DNA from: Oscillospiraceae bacterium
GTDB lineage: Bacteria; Bacillota; Clostridia; Oscillospirales; Oscillospiraceae
NCBI GenBank assembly: GCA_015068035.1
Contig: SVLI01000015.1
Location: forward strand, 1 to 33,622
Direction of reading: 5' to 3'
DNA length: 33,622 nt
The position numbers and the translations under genes are program-made. Numbering within the stretch: the first letter of the stretch is position 1; each line of letters starts with the position of its first letter. The notes below the pieces were generated by a model, which searched no databases, was not told where the DNA came from, and saw only the letters and a list, made by a program, of their open reading frames with translations. Below are positions 1-6,618 of this stretch, in pieces.

Positions 1-8
1 TTTACGAT

Positions 9-126
<118 letters not shown>

Positions 127-158
127 CGAAAGGTCAGGATATTATTTCTGACCTTTCG
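127..158 (+). other. Hairpin between 5S rRNA and tRNA-Asn
   Basis: CGAAAGGTCAG at 127-137 pairs perfectly with CTGACCTTTCG at 148-158 around a 10-nt AT-rich loop. No run of T follows, only ATATTT and then the tRNA. A role as a processing stem between 5S and tRNA-Asn is therefore more likely than termination. The role is inference; the stem is seen directly. Confidence 0.6.
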
Positions 159-164
159 ATATTT

Positions 165-240
165 GCCTCCTTAGCTCAGTCGGTAGAGCACGCGGCTGTT
201 AACCGCGGTGTCGTAGGTTCGAGTCCTACAGGAGGCGCCA
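165..240 (+). tRNA. tRNA-Asn (GTT)
   Basis: The acceptor GCCTCCT pairs with AGGAGGC, followed by discriminator G and an encoded CCA (238-240). The D-arm TAGCTCAG, the T-arm GGTTCGAGTCC and a seven-base anticodon loop CTGTTAA are all present, giving anticodon GTT. It lies 38 nt after the 5S gene and is probably co-transcribed with the rRNA operon. Confidence 0.97.
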
Positions 241-244
241 GAAG

Positions 245-278
245 AAATGCCGCCGCTGGCTTGGCGGCGGCATTTTTT
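245..278 (+). terminator. Terminator-like hairpin inside the tRNA run
   Basis: A 12-bp GC-rich stem (245-256 with 264-275) has a TGGCTTG loop and runs into six T residues at 273-278, a textbook intrinsic terminator. It sits between tRNA-Asn and the CAU tRNA, which begins only 14 nt later. There is no room for a promoter of the usual geometry between them. Confidence 0.85.
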
Positions 279-292
279 GAATCTCCTTATAT

Positions 293-369
293 GGGCCTTT
301 AGCTCAGTTGGTTAGAGCAACCGGCTCATAACCGGTCGGTCCCGGGTTCAAGTCCCTGAAGGCCCACCA
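293..369 (+). tRNA. tRNA with CAU anticodon (Met elongator or Ile2)
   Basis: The acceptor GGGCCTT pairs with AAGGCCC, followed by discriminator A and an encoded CCA. The anticodon loop is CTCATAA, anticodon CAT. Both elongator tRNA-Met and lysidine-modified tRNA-Ile2 carry CAU and share the CTCATAA loop, so sequence alone does not settle it. The body lacks the initiator features (a mismatched first acceptor pair and three G-C pairs in the anticodon stem next to CAU in the usual fMet context). Confidence 0.93.
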
Positions 370-389
370 AAGTTATTTTATGTGAATAT

Positions 390-465
390 AGGGGCTTAGC
401 TCAGCTGGTAGAGCGGCGGTCTCCAAAACCGTAGGCCGAGGGTTCGATCCCTTCAGCCCCTGCCA
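390..465 (+). tRNA. tRNA-Trp (CCA)
   Basis: The acceptor AGGGGCT pairs with AGCCCCT, followed by discriminator G and an encoded CCA. The anticodon loop CTCCAAA gives anticodon CCA, tryptophan. D-arm and T-arm (GGTTCGATCCC) are intact. It is the last gene of the rRNA/tRNA transcription unit. Confidence 0.96.
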
Positions 466-467
466 AG

Positions 468-499
468 GAGTCGAGTGCAATTGCACTCGACTCTTTTTT
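468..499 (+). terminator. Terminator of the rRNA/tRNA operon
   Basis: A perfect 26-base palindrome at 468-493 (13-bp arms beginning GAGTCGAGTGCAA) is followed by six T residues at 494-499. This is a strong intrinsic terminator immediately after tRNA-Trp. Confidence 0.95.
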
Positions 500-548
500 G
501 TTCTGTTAGAGCTATTTCTTTTGCCTGTTATGGATTCTTAGATTCTTA

Positions 549-577
549 TTTACAATAAGCAATGATGGGGTTATATT
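549..577 (+). promoter_or_regulatory. Sigma-A promoter of the AT-rich orphan gene
   Basis: TTTACA at 549-554 and TATATT at 572-577 are separated by exactly 17 bases. They lie about 45 bases upstream of the ATG at 622. The site is downstream of the tRNA-operon terminator, so the gene at 622 is likely transcribed on its own. Confidence 0.75.
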
Positions 578-621
578 ATAACTATTAGTGTCTCAATATT
601 GTCAAAAGATGGTGTTTTTAT

Positions 622-1692
622 ATGTCTAATATAAATGAAAGTAAAGTTACGAAGGGCAAAACTCTTTTATTTAATATTAATCAGGTCTCTCAGAACATAA
701 ATCCGGATGATTTTCAAGCTGTTGTGAGTATTCTTGATAAGGAATTGGGAAGTCGGAAGTTAGCTAAGGAAGAAATTGAGCAGCTTCAAGCGATAATGAC
801 TGTTGATGCCCTTGAGGGGGCTAAGTGGAAGAAAGTATCTGATGTTTTGAAATACATCAGTTTATTTGCTATTGCAGAGAACAATCCTGAGGCTACGAAG
901 AAATTTTCAGAAGTTGTATTAGGTATTATTGGCATATTTTATCCAATTGCAAATACTGCTCAAGGGTTACTGGCCAAGGTTCCTGATAAATTATTTACGA
1001 TTCTGATTAGGATTGGCGGACTGGCTTCTCCGGAGTATCTTTTGTATCGTGGTGCAAGTTTTATTGCGAACCAAAAGGTTAAAAATGCAAAGGAGCTCGC
1101 TGAATCCGAGGCCGCTGCAGATGAAGGTATATCAAGTTTAATCGTTGTATGTAAAGATAAGTTTTTTAGTGAAGAGATGAATCGGTTAATTAATCTGAAG
1201 GACGATCTTGATGATGAAACGGTTGTAGGAACAAAGGACGGGGCTGTTCATACGATTATTTGGAATGAAGCGGCATGGGATGCTTATCGAGACAGATTAG
1301 ACAGCCGTGATAGAGTGTTAATTATTGGCAGAATTAAAAATACAGTGCAGTTAGGGTCGGATCAAATTCGATTTGATAAATATGGTGTAAAATATGGCTG
1401 GAATAATAATATTGCATGGATTGACGCAGATCCTAAAGTGTTGAACGCTGATCATGATTATAATGCTTTTCTCACTGCGATAAATGCCTTGCAAGGCTCA
1501 GAGGAACAAAAGAAGAGCGCAAAAACGAAATTTGATTTGATAACTGTTGGGAAAAGAGTTCTGTTTCCTCCACTTATTTTAGGAGATATTCTTCGAAAAG
1601 ATGTTGAAGTCAGAAAGCAACAATTGTTGTATGGCTTGTATAATCTTTATATACAGGATTTGACTGAGTTTTTGAAACCGGAAGAAGCGTAA
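622..1692 (+). CDS. Uncharacterised 356-residue protein, AT-rich cargo gene
   Basis: I do not recognise a family. The start ATG is supported by a Shine-Dalgarno-like AGATGGTG at 607-614, 7 nt upstream, and by the promoter at 549-577. The N-terminal part (about residues 1-90) looks helical and charged. Residues about 95-150 contain two hydrophobic, helix-like stretches (around VVLGIIGIFYPIANTA and LFTILIRIGGLA) that could be buried or membrane-associated. Residues about 170-290 alternate beta-like and helical stretches (IIWNEAAW, RVLIIGRIKN, YGVKYGWNNNIAWIDAD). No signal peptide and no catalytic motif is evident. Base composition is clearly more AT-rich than every neighbour, and the gene stands alone between a tRNA cluster and a GC-rich gene. 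Recent horizontal acquisition is likely. A defence or toxin-like role is only a guess from location. Confidence 0.85.
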   Translation: MSNINESKVTKGKTLLFNINQVSQNINPDDFQAVVSILDKELGSRKLAKEEIEQLQAIMTVDALEGAKWKKVSDVLKYISLFAIAENNPEATKKFSEVVLGIIGIFYPIANTAQGLLAKVPDKLFTILIRIGGLASPEYLLYRGASFIANQKVKNAKELAESEAAADEGISSLIVVCKDKFFSEEMNRLINLKDDLDDETVVGTKDGAVHTIIWNEAAWDAYRDRLDSRDRVLIIGRIKNTVQLGSDQIRFDKYGVKYGWNNNIAWIDADPKVLNADHDYNAFLTAINALQGSEEQKKSAKTKFDLITVGKRVLFPPLILGDILRKDVEVRKQQLLYGLYNLYIQDLTEFLKPEEA

Positions 1693-1790
1693 GCCTTACC
1701 GACGCGCGTATAATTTACATAGCATCAGTAAAATTGGGCAGCTTTAGATGTTGAAGCTGGAGCGCCCTGCGATATACAGGAAAGGATCGA

Positions 1791-3218
1791 ATGAACATGA
1801 AACTGAGCGAAGTTAAAAAGGAACTCTTGCCGCCTTATGGCACGCAGGCGCTCTGCCGCAATTTGGTGGACACGAAATTTGAAAGCCTCAGCGAGGATAA
1901 TGTGGCGATGCTAAAGAGCCGTCTGCTGGATATGACCGGCTGCATCTTCGGCGGAGACATTGTGCCGGAGGATCGCTTTTTCTATGATCTGCTCAAGCGT
2001 CAGGGCGGAGCAGAGGAGGCGCCGCTTTTTGCTGACAAAGGCCGTCTGCCGCTGACCAGCGCGGTGATGCACAACTGCATCCACGCAAGAGCCAATGACT
2101 ATGGCAACATGAACGTTGAAATTTTCGGCGAGGGAATTGCCTCTCATTTCGGCGAGACGATGATTCCCATGAGTCTGACGCTTGCCGACGTGTTCGGCGT
2201 GTCCGGTAAGGACTTTATCACCAACCAGGTCGTTGCGGAAGATACGGTTGCGCGTATTCTTTACACGCTGCCTGACCGTTGGCCGACGGACATGCAGCTC
2301 GTTTCCACGGCGGCGACTGCCATTGCGGCACGGTACTATAAGCTTGACGCGGCACAGGCGAAGGTTGCATTCAGCTATGCTGCCACCAACGCCACCGACC
2401 CGGCAAACTCCTATTATGATTATTGCCAGGAATTCAAGCTGCACAACGGTGAGAGCGCACGCATGGGTATTTTGGCCGCCGAGATCGCCAAAAGCGGCTG
2501 CTGGAACGGACTGGAGGATCCTTATTTCGGCCATTGGGGTCTGATCAGCAACAAGGTTCCGGAAGGCTGCCTGCCGGATCTGTACGAGAAGGCCTTTGAT
2601 GGGCTGGGCGCGCAGTACTACACCGAGATGCGGTTTAAGAAGGGCCCGGGCGGCATCCCCACGACGGCGGCGGACGCCTGCGGCAAGCTGCTGCGGCAGA
2701 AGATGATTGAAAAGTACGGCAAGGCAGACCCTGAGCAGATCAAGGCCGTGCACGTTTTCTGCTCTGACAACATCCGCCATAATTATTATCAGAATCCCTT
2801 CTCTCTGCGCAGCCATGTCAACGCCCTGTTCTCCCATCAGTTTGCCGTTTGCTGCTGCCTCGTGTACGGCGCGCGGCGCATTGATCTGGTGCAGACGCCG
2901 GCCATTCTCGCGAATGAGATGCTTGTTCGTCTGGCTGAGAACTCCACCATGGGCAGATATCCGTCGCCGGACGGCAAGAAGTACATCAAAGCCACGATGG
3001 AGCTTGCGGACGGCACGGTGCTCGAGGCGGAGGTGGACTATGACGCCTCTATGGCGGAGCGCCCCACGCAGGAGTTCATCGAGGCGAAATTCTGGGAGCA
3101 GTTTGACGCTTTCGGCAAGCTTCCCAAGCACGTGGGTGAGGAGATCATCCGCCTCGCGGGACGCATTGAAGAGCTTGACGATATGCGGGAGTACACCAGC
3201 CTGCTTTGCCTTAACTGA
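1791..3218 (+). CDS. MmgE/PrpD family protein
   Basis: At 475 residues the protein has the length and layout of the MmgE/PrpD superfamily (2-methylcitrate dehydratase, cis-aconitate decarboxylase). A helical N-terminal domain contains the HARANDYGNMN and GETMIPMSLTLADVFG region where the family has its HALDFDD and proline/alanine-rich motifs (about residues 98-140). A C-terminal lid domain follows (KGPGGIPTTAADACGKLL onward). AAAGGA at 1781-1786 allows either ATG 1791 or ATG 1797 as start. No methylcitrate-cycle partner (PrpB, PrpC, AcnD) is nearby, so the substrate is unknown; a dehydratase or decarboxylase acting on a tricarboxylic-type acid is family-based inference. A terminator follows at 3316-3353. 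Confidence 0.88.
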   Translation: MNMKLSEVKKELLPPYGTQALCRNLVDTKFESLSEDNVAMLKSRLLDMTGCIFGGDIVPEDRFFYDLLKRQGGAEEAPLFADKGRLPLTSAVMHNCIHARANDYGNMNVEIFGEGIASHFGETMIPMSLTLADVFGVSGKDFITNQVVAEDTVARILYTLPDRWPTDMQLVSTAATAIAARYYKLDAAQAKVAFSYAATNATDPANSYYDYCQEFKLHNGESARMGILAAEIAKSGCWNGLEDPYFGHWGLISNKVPEGCLPDLYEKAFDGLGAQYYTEMRFKKGPGGIPTTAADACGKLLRQKMIEKYGKADPEQIKAVHVFCSDNIRHNYYQNPFSLRSHVNALFSHQFAVCCCLVYGARRIDLVQTPAILANEMLVRLAENSTMGRYPSPDGKKYIKATMELADGTVLEAEVDYDASMAERPTQEFIEAKFWEQFDAFGKLPKHVGEEIIRLAGRIEELDDMREYTSLLCLN

Positions 3219-3315
3219 TTGCTAATGTCCGAACATAGGCGCATCGGCTTAAAAGCCCTTAAACACGCCCGACAGAGAAGTTTTGCTGCTGGGAATGGTG
3301 AAGCGCGATAATCGG

Positions 3316-3353
3316 AAAGGCCTGTGCCGGTTAAACCGGCGCAGGCCTTTTTT
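3316..3353 (+). terminator. Terminator after the MmgE/PrpD gene
   Basis: AAAGGCCTGTGCCGG at 3316-3330 pairs with CCGGCGCAGGCCTTT at 3336-3350 with one G-T pair, around a TTAAA loop, and runs into six T residues. Confidence 0.9.
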
Positions 3354-3400
3354 GCTGATTTGGATTTCATTATCGGGATTAGAAAGAGTTGCGCTGTGCG

Positions 3401-3442
3401 CAAAAGAAACCGGCTGCAGCGAGTTCATTCGCTGCAGCCGGT
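3401..3442 (-). terminator. Terminator of the pepC-like gene
   Basis: A perfect 14-bp stem (ACCGGCTGCAGCGA at 3409-3422 with its complement at 3429-3442) is followed on the minus strand by TTTCTTTTG. It faces the plus-strand terminator at 3316-3353, so the two convergent genes are insulated by separate terminators. Confidence 0.85.
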
Positions 3443-3461
3443 CTTGTTATTTGTGTTTTGC

Positions 3462-4796
3462 TTAGTCTGCGAGGGTTCCGATCGGATCCCAGGGATCAAG
3501 AACGATGGGCTCCGCCTCGGCAAGCGCGGCCAGATCGCCCAGATATTCCTTCTCCACCGTCGCCTGGAAGACATATGCGTCAAACCAGCTGTCGGAGCAG
3601 ATGTAGTAGCCCTTCGCGCCATTCTTGTCGCCCCAGCTGTTCTCGATCTTCCAGCGGTTGGGCTTGCCGTCCACCAGATTGACGCCGGTGATGCACATCG
3701 CGTGGTTCATGGCGGCGAAGTTGTAGTCCAGAGAATCGGCCTTGCCGATCTCAAGATCCAAACCGGTCATCAGGGAAGCCTTGAAGCAGTTGTCATCCCA
3801 AATGCCGATTTCACGCTCGCCGAACTTGGCGACGTCAGAGCCAAACCAAACAATTTTGCCGTCCTGCAGCTGACGCAGGATTGCAGCCTTGAACTCATCC
3901 ATGGGCAGGTTCAGATGCTTCACGCCGTTGCCGCCCGTCACGTTGCCCAGATAGCGCACCGTATAGGTCTTGTGCCAGGGCTTATCCTCCGTCGGGGCGT
4001 TGATGATGCTGACGGTGTGATCAAGCAGATCGCCGACATAGGCCTCGCAGAAGCTCTGCGGCGTCATGCCACGCTCCGCGTGGAAGACTTTGTCCTTATC
4101 CACATACTCGAAGTCGAAGGCCTTCGGCGGCTCGGTGTAGCAGCTGCAAAGGAAGCCATAGAACTTCTGCAGCATGGCGTTCTTCTCGGCCTGAATCTCT
4201 TTCTCGCTTGCACCGGCGGCGACCATGCCGCGCAGCTTCACCGCGCAGGCCTTCAGGCTGCGGTTGATGTAGTGATTCATCGAGTTGGTGTGGCAGGACT
4301 GATAGGTCTCGCCATACACGTCACGCGGCACCACGCCGTATTTACGAACGATGTTGACAAACATTTCCCACTGGCCGCCGTCATGCACGCCGTACTGGAG
4401 GATGAAGGAAACGGTGCGGTCAGAGGTGGGGAGGTCTGCGGTATCCAAAATGCAATCCAGGAAATAGTTGATGCGCTCAAACTTATCCCAGAAAGCAAGG
4501 TAGCTCTGAGAAAGCTGGAACTGCTCAAGATTCAGCTTCTTGGCAATGCGCTCGCGCAGCACGTTCGTCGCGGCGAAAAGCCAGCAACGGCCGCTCTGCT
4601 GCTGATCGGTTACGGGCAGAGTGGGAACATCGATGGAGAACTTATGCTGCATGGCGAAAGCATCGCCCACAGAGTAGATTGCGTCCGCAAGATTGGCCTT
4701 GGAAAGGGCAACGGTAGCCAGCAGGCGCTGGGGGTCATTGCGATAAGCCTCGGACCAGGATTCCAGCGCAGATTCGGTGATGGGGTTTGTCAACAT
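3462..4796 (-). CDS. pepC: Peptidase C1B aminopeptidase (PepC / bleomycin hydrolase type)
   Basis: This is a cytoplasmic papain-fold aminopeptidase expected to trim N-terminal residues from peptides. The catalytic cysteine is in DQQQSGRCWLFAATNVLR (C71), the histidine is in NHAMCITGVN, and the asparagine is in IENSWGDKNGAKGYY. The 444-residue length fits the PepC/bleomycin hydrolase family. The start was set at 4796 because AGGAGG (complement of 4805-4810) lies 8 nt upstream. An in-frame ATG at 4817 would sit upstream of that site and add seven residues with no Shine-Dalgarno sequence of its own. The usual C-terminal self-processing tail cannot be judged; the protein ends WDPIGTLAD. It is probably a single-gene transcript, with a possible promoter at 4831-4859 and a terminator at 3401-3442. 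Confidence 0.93.
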   Translation of the reverse strand: MLTNPITESALESWSEAYRNDPQRLLATVALSKANLADAIYSVGDAFAMQHKFSIDVPTLPVTDQQQSGRCWLFAATNVLRERIAKKLNLEQFQLSQSYLAFWDKFERINYFLDCILDTADLPTSDRTVSFILQYGVHDGGQWEMFVNIVRKYGVVPRDVYGETYQSCHTNSMNHYINRSLKACAVKLRGMVAAGASEKEIQAEKNAMLQKFYGFLCSCYTEPPKAFDFEYVDKDKVFHAERGMTPQSFCEAYVGDLLDHTVSIINAPTEDKPWHKTYTVRYLGNVTGGNGVKHLNLPMDEFKAAILRQLQDGKIVWFGSDVAKFGEREIGIWDDNCFKASLMTGLDLEIGKADSLDYNFAAMNHAMCITGVNLVDGKPNRWKIENSWGDKNGAKGYYICSDSWFDAYVFQATVEKEYLGDLAALAEAEPIVLDPWDPIGTLAD

Positions 4797-4830
4797 GAAA
4801 AGGTCCTCCTTTTTCATAAAACCTGTTTTT

Positions 4831-4859
4831 ATTGTATGAAAAAGGCTTACATGTGTAAG
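4831..4859 (-). promoter_or_regulatory. Possible promoter of pepC, overlapping a terminator stem
   Basis: On the minus strand, CTTACA (complement of 4854-4859) and TACAAT (complement of 4831-4836) are 17 bases apart, just upstream of the pepC ribosome-binding site. The spacer falls inside the hairpin at 4838-4867. The -35 matches consensus at only four of six positions. Confidence 0.45.
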
Positions 4860-4867
4860 CCTTTTTC
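4838..4867 (-). terminator. Terminator of the UroD-like gene
   Basis: GAAAAAGGCTTACA at 4838-4851 pairs with TGTAAGCCTTTTTC at 4854-4867, a 14-bp stem with a two-base loop. The T-rich arm supplies the U tract. The stem lies between the stop of the UroD-like gene (4912) and the start of pepC (4796), both on the minus strand. Confidence 0.7.
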
Positions 4868-4911
4868 AAAGAATTTTAATTGTGTAGTTTTATCTGCAGT
4901 GATGTGCCGGA

Positions 4912-5925
4912 TTAGAAATTCTTCTCGGCGTAAATGGCACCATAGCGGTTGAGCTCATCGTGCATCGCGGCGGCAACGTGCGGGAACACGGGCGTTACGT
5001 TGGTCGCGCCGGGGATGAAGGAGCCGAGCGGCATATAGGTGTCGATAACCTGACGGACATACGCAGCGACATCTTCCGCGCTGATGTCGGCACGGTCGAC
5101 AAGACCCATGTCAAAGCCGCCCATGATGCAGAGCTTGCCCTCGGTGCGCTCGATGACGCCGGGGATGTCGTTCTGCGGGATGACGCCCTGCCACATGTCG
5201 ATGCCCATCTCGACCATATCTTCCGCAACCGCATCGTTGACGCAGTCACTGTGGTGCTGAATCAGCACGCCCTTGCTCTTGAGGAACTTGTAGTAACGCT
5301 CGGTGTGCGGTCTGACCAGCTCACGCCACACAGCGGGGGGCAGGAACATGCTGCGCTTGTCACCCCAGTCGTCCTGGGAGTGGATCATGTCGGGCTGATA
5401 ACGGTCGATGACAGCGCCGGTGACCTTGATCTTCCAATCGGTGTAAGCATCGAGCAAGGCATACATCTCTTCCGGCTCGGTCATGTAGGCGATCAGCGCC
5501 TCTTCAAAGCCGAGAACGAGGTGAGAGAACTCAAACATGCCGGCAAAGTCGGACATCATGAGGATCTTGTTCTCACGGTCGAAGGGGGGATTCATCTGGT
5601 AGGGAAGATCCCAGGGCATCGCGAAATCCGGCAGGACATTGTCGAAGTTGAGCTTCTCGCGCCACTCGTGCACATCGTTGAGCACACGGTACTGCTTATC
5701 CGGCAGCGGAACGGCACCGGGCTGACCCTCCGGCCAATCCCACATAATGCCCCAGCGGTCAGTCTTCATACGCTCACCGTAATTGGTGCGGCCGGAAGTC
5801 AGGGTATAGGGGTCAAGGATGATCGGGCCCATTGCGGGACCCTGGCAGAAGCAATCCCATGCATCGCCAAGCCACTTCGGGCTGTCGTTCTTCATGAGCC
5901 GGTAAAAGTTTTCTTTTGTACTCAT
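4912..5925 (-). CDS. Uroporphyrinogen decarboxylase-fold protein (UroD/MtaA-like)
   Basis: The 337-residue protein has the TIM-barrel pattern of the UroD superfamily. It carries the late block SKGVLIQHHSDCVNDAVAED, where corrinoid-dependent methyltransferases of the MtaA/MtbA type place zinc-binding His and Cys, followed by MGIDMWQGVIPQNDIPGV and LCIMGGFDMG. It lacks a recognisable heme-pathway context. A methyl-transfer role on a corrinoid or small methylated compound is therefore as likely as porphyrin decarboxylation. The ATG at 5925 was chosen because AAAGGA lies about 10 nt upstream; the upstream in-frame TTG at 5934 is only 1-2 nt from that site. The promoter lies at 6013-6041, leaving a leader of about 80 nt. 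Confidence 0.88.
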   Translation of the reverse strand: MSTKENFYRLMKNDSPKWLGDAWDCFCQGPAMGPIILDPYTLTSGRTNYGERMKTDRWGIMWDWPEGQPGAVPLPDKQYRVLNDVHEWREKLNFDNVLPDFAMPWDLPYQMNPPFDRENKILMMSDFAGMFEFSHLVLGFEEALIAYMTEPEEMYALLDAYTDWKIKVTGAVIDRYQPDMIHSQDDWGDKRSMFLPPAVWRELVRPHTERYYKFLKSKGVLIQHHSDCVNDAVAEDMVEMGIDMWQGVIPQNDIPGVIERTEGKLCIMGGFDMGLVDRADISAEDVAAYVRQVIDTYMPLGSFIPGATNVTPVFPHVAAAMHDELNRYGAIYAEKNF

Positions 5926-5966
5926 TGATTTCAAATCCTTTCAAAAGCCATTATATGATATCATCG

Positions 5967-5982
5967 TGTCACCTGCATGACA
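5967..5982. promoter_or_regulatory. Small inverted repeat in the UroD-like gene leader
   Basis: TGTCA at 5967-5971 and TGACA at 5978-5982 form a 5-6-5 inverted repeat about 25-30 nt downstream of the expected transcription start. It could be an operator, but the arms are short and chance is possible. Confidence 0.3.
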
Positions 5983-6012
5983 GATAGAGGCACGAAGTCC
6001 ATAGATACTGAT

Positions 6013-6041
6013 ATTATATAAGAGATTCCGAAAAAATGCAA
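6013..6041 (-). promoter_or_regulatory. Sigma-A promoter of the UroD-like gene
   Basis: On the minus strand, TTGCAT (complement of 6036-6041) and TATAAT (complement of 6013-6018) are separated by 17 bases. They lie upstream of the gene starting at 5925. Confidence 0.8.
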
Positions 6042-6083
6042 GACGCTCAGTATGTAAATTTCTTTTTTTATATGCCAAAATAA

Positions 6084-6114
6084 CAAAAGCGGGAGATCTT
6101 TTCCGATCTCCCGC
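6084..6114 (-). terminator. Terminator of the SGNH-DUF4358 operon
   Basis: GCGGGAGATC at 6089-6098 pairs with GATCTCCCGC at 6105-6114 around a 6-nt loop. On the minus strand it is followed by TTTTG. It lies just after the DUF4358 stop at 6130. Confidence 0.8.
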
Positions 6115-6129
6115 CGTATAGGCAAATGT

Positions 6130-6594
6130 TTATTTCATATACCTGTCCAGAATGGACGATGCCAAAGCGGCATCTCCGGATACCACGCAGGCCACATAGC
6201 AGCCGCGTATACGCAAAACGGCGTTTTCAATCTCCGGTATTGCCTCCGGCGCGTAGGATGCATATGTGGCGGACTGGCTTTCCAGCCTTGCCTTTGCAGC
6301 AAGCTCAACTTCCTTGGCGGTTTCGGCGTCCGCACAGCGGAAAATGGCGATTTCCTCCGCCGTGGCGCCGGTGGAGCAGTACACGCTGCACGCAGTGATC
6401 TCCAGCTCCCCGAGGTTATACAGGCTTTGGGCAATCGTTGCGTCAACCGGGCTGAGGAGGTCTGCAAAAGCCCCTTCCTCAAGCAGCGCCAGCGCCGCAT
6501 CGTCGGGCTCAAATTGCGGTTCATTACTGCCACAGGCAGCAAAGACGCTCACAAGGAGCGTCAATGCAAGCAATAAAAACGGGATTTTTTTCAT
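6130..6594 (-). CDS. DUF4358-type lipoprotein
   Basis: This is a small exported lipoprotein of 154 residues. A lysine-containing N-terminus and a hydrophobic core lead to a lipobox ending VFAAC, with the lipidated cysteine at residue 21. The mature part (ITACSVYCSTGATAEEIAIFRCAD, then a helix of alternating charges, then VLRIRGCYVACVVSGD) matches the pattern I associate with DUF4358 proteins, whose function is unknown. The ATG at 6594 was preferred to the TTG three bases upstream; GAGG lies about 10 nt before it. It lies 24 nt after the SGNH hydrolase gene and shares its terminator, so the two are one operon and probably act together at the cell surface. Confidence 0.8.
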   Translation of the reverse strand: MKKIPFLLLALTLLVSVFAACGSNEPQFEPDDAALALLEEGAFADLLSPVDATIAQSLYNLGELEITACSVYCSTGATAEEIAIFRCADAETAKEVELAAKARLESQSATYASYAPEAIPEIENAVLRIRGCYVACVVSGDAALASSILDRYMK

Positions 6595-6618
6595 CAAAAA
6601 TCAACCTCAAAAGGATGC

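Noticed and set aside
1709-1714. TATAAT upstream of the MmgE/PrpD gene as a promoter
   Set aside because: I found no acceptable -35 at 15-19 bases, so it was not listed. A weak or activator-dependent promoter remains possible.
1911-3131. 406-codon minus-strand open frame opposite the MmgE/PrpD gene
   Set aside because: It is fully antisense to a gene with clear family motifs. Its composition (many Arg, His, Val) is typical of the reverse of GC-rich codons, and it has no ribosome-binding site.
3324-4952. 542-codon plus-strand open frame opposite pepC
   Set aside because: It is antisense to a gene with catalytic Cys, His and Asn in place. It starts inside a terminator stem and shows no domain.
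4960-5928. 322-codon plus-strand open frame opposite the UroD-like gene
   Set aside because: It is antisense shadow with His/Val/Asp-rich composition and no ribosome-binding site.
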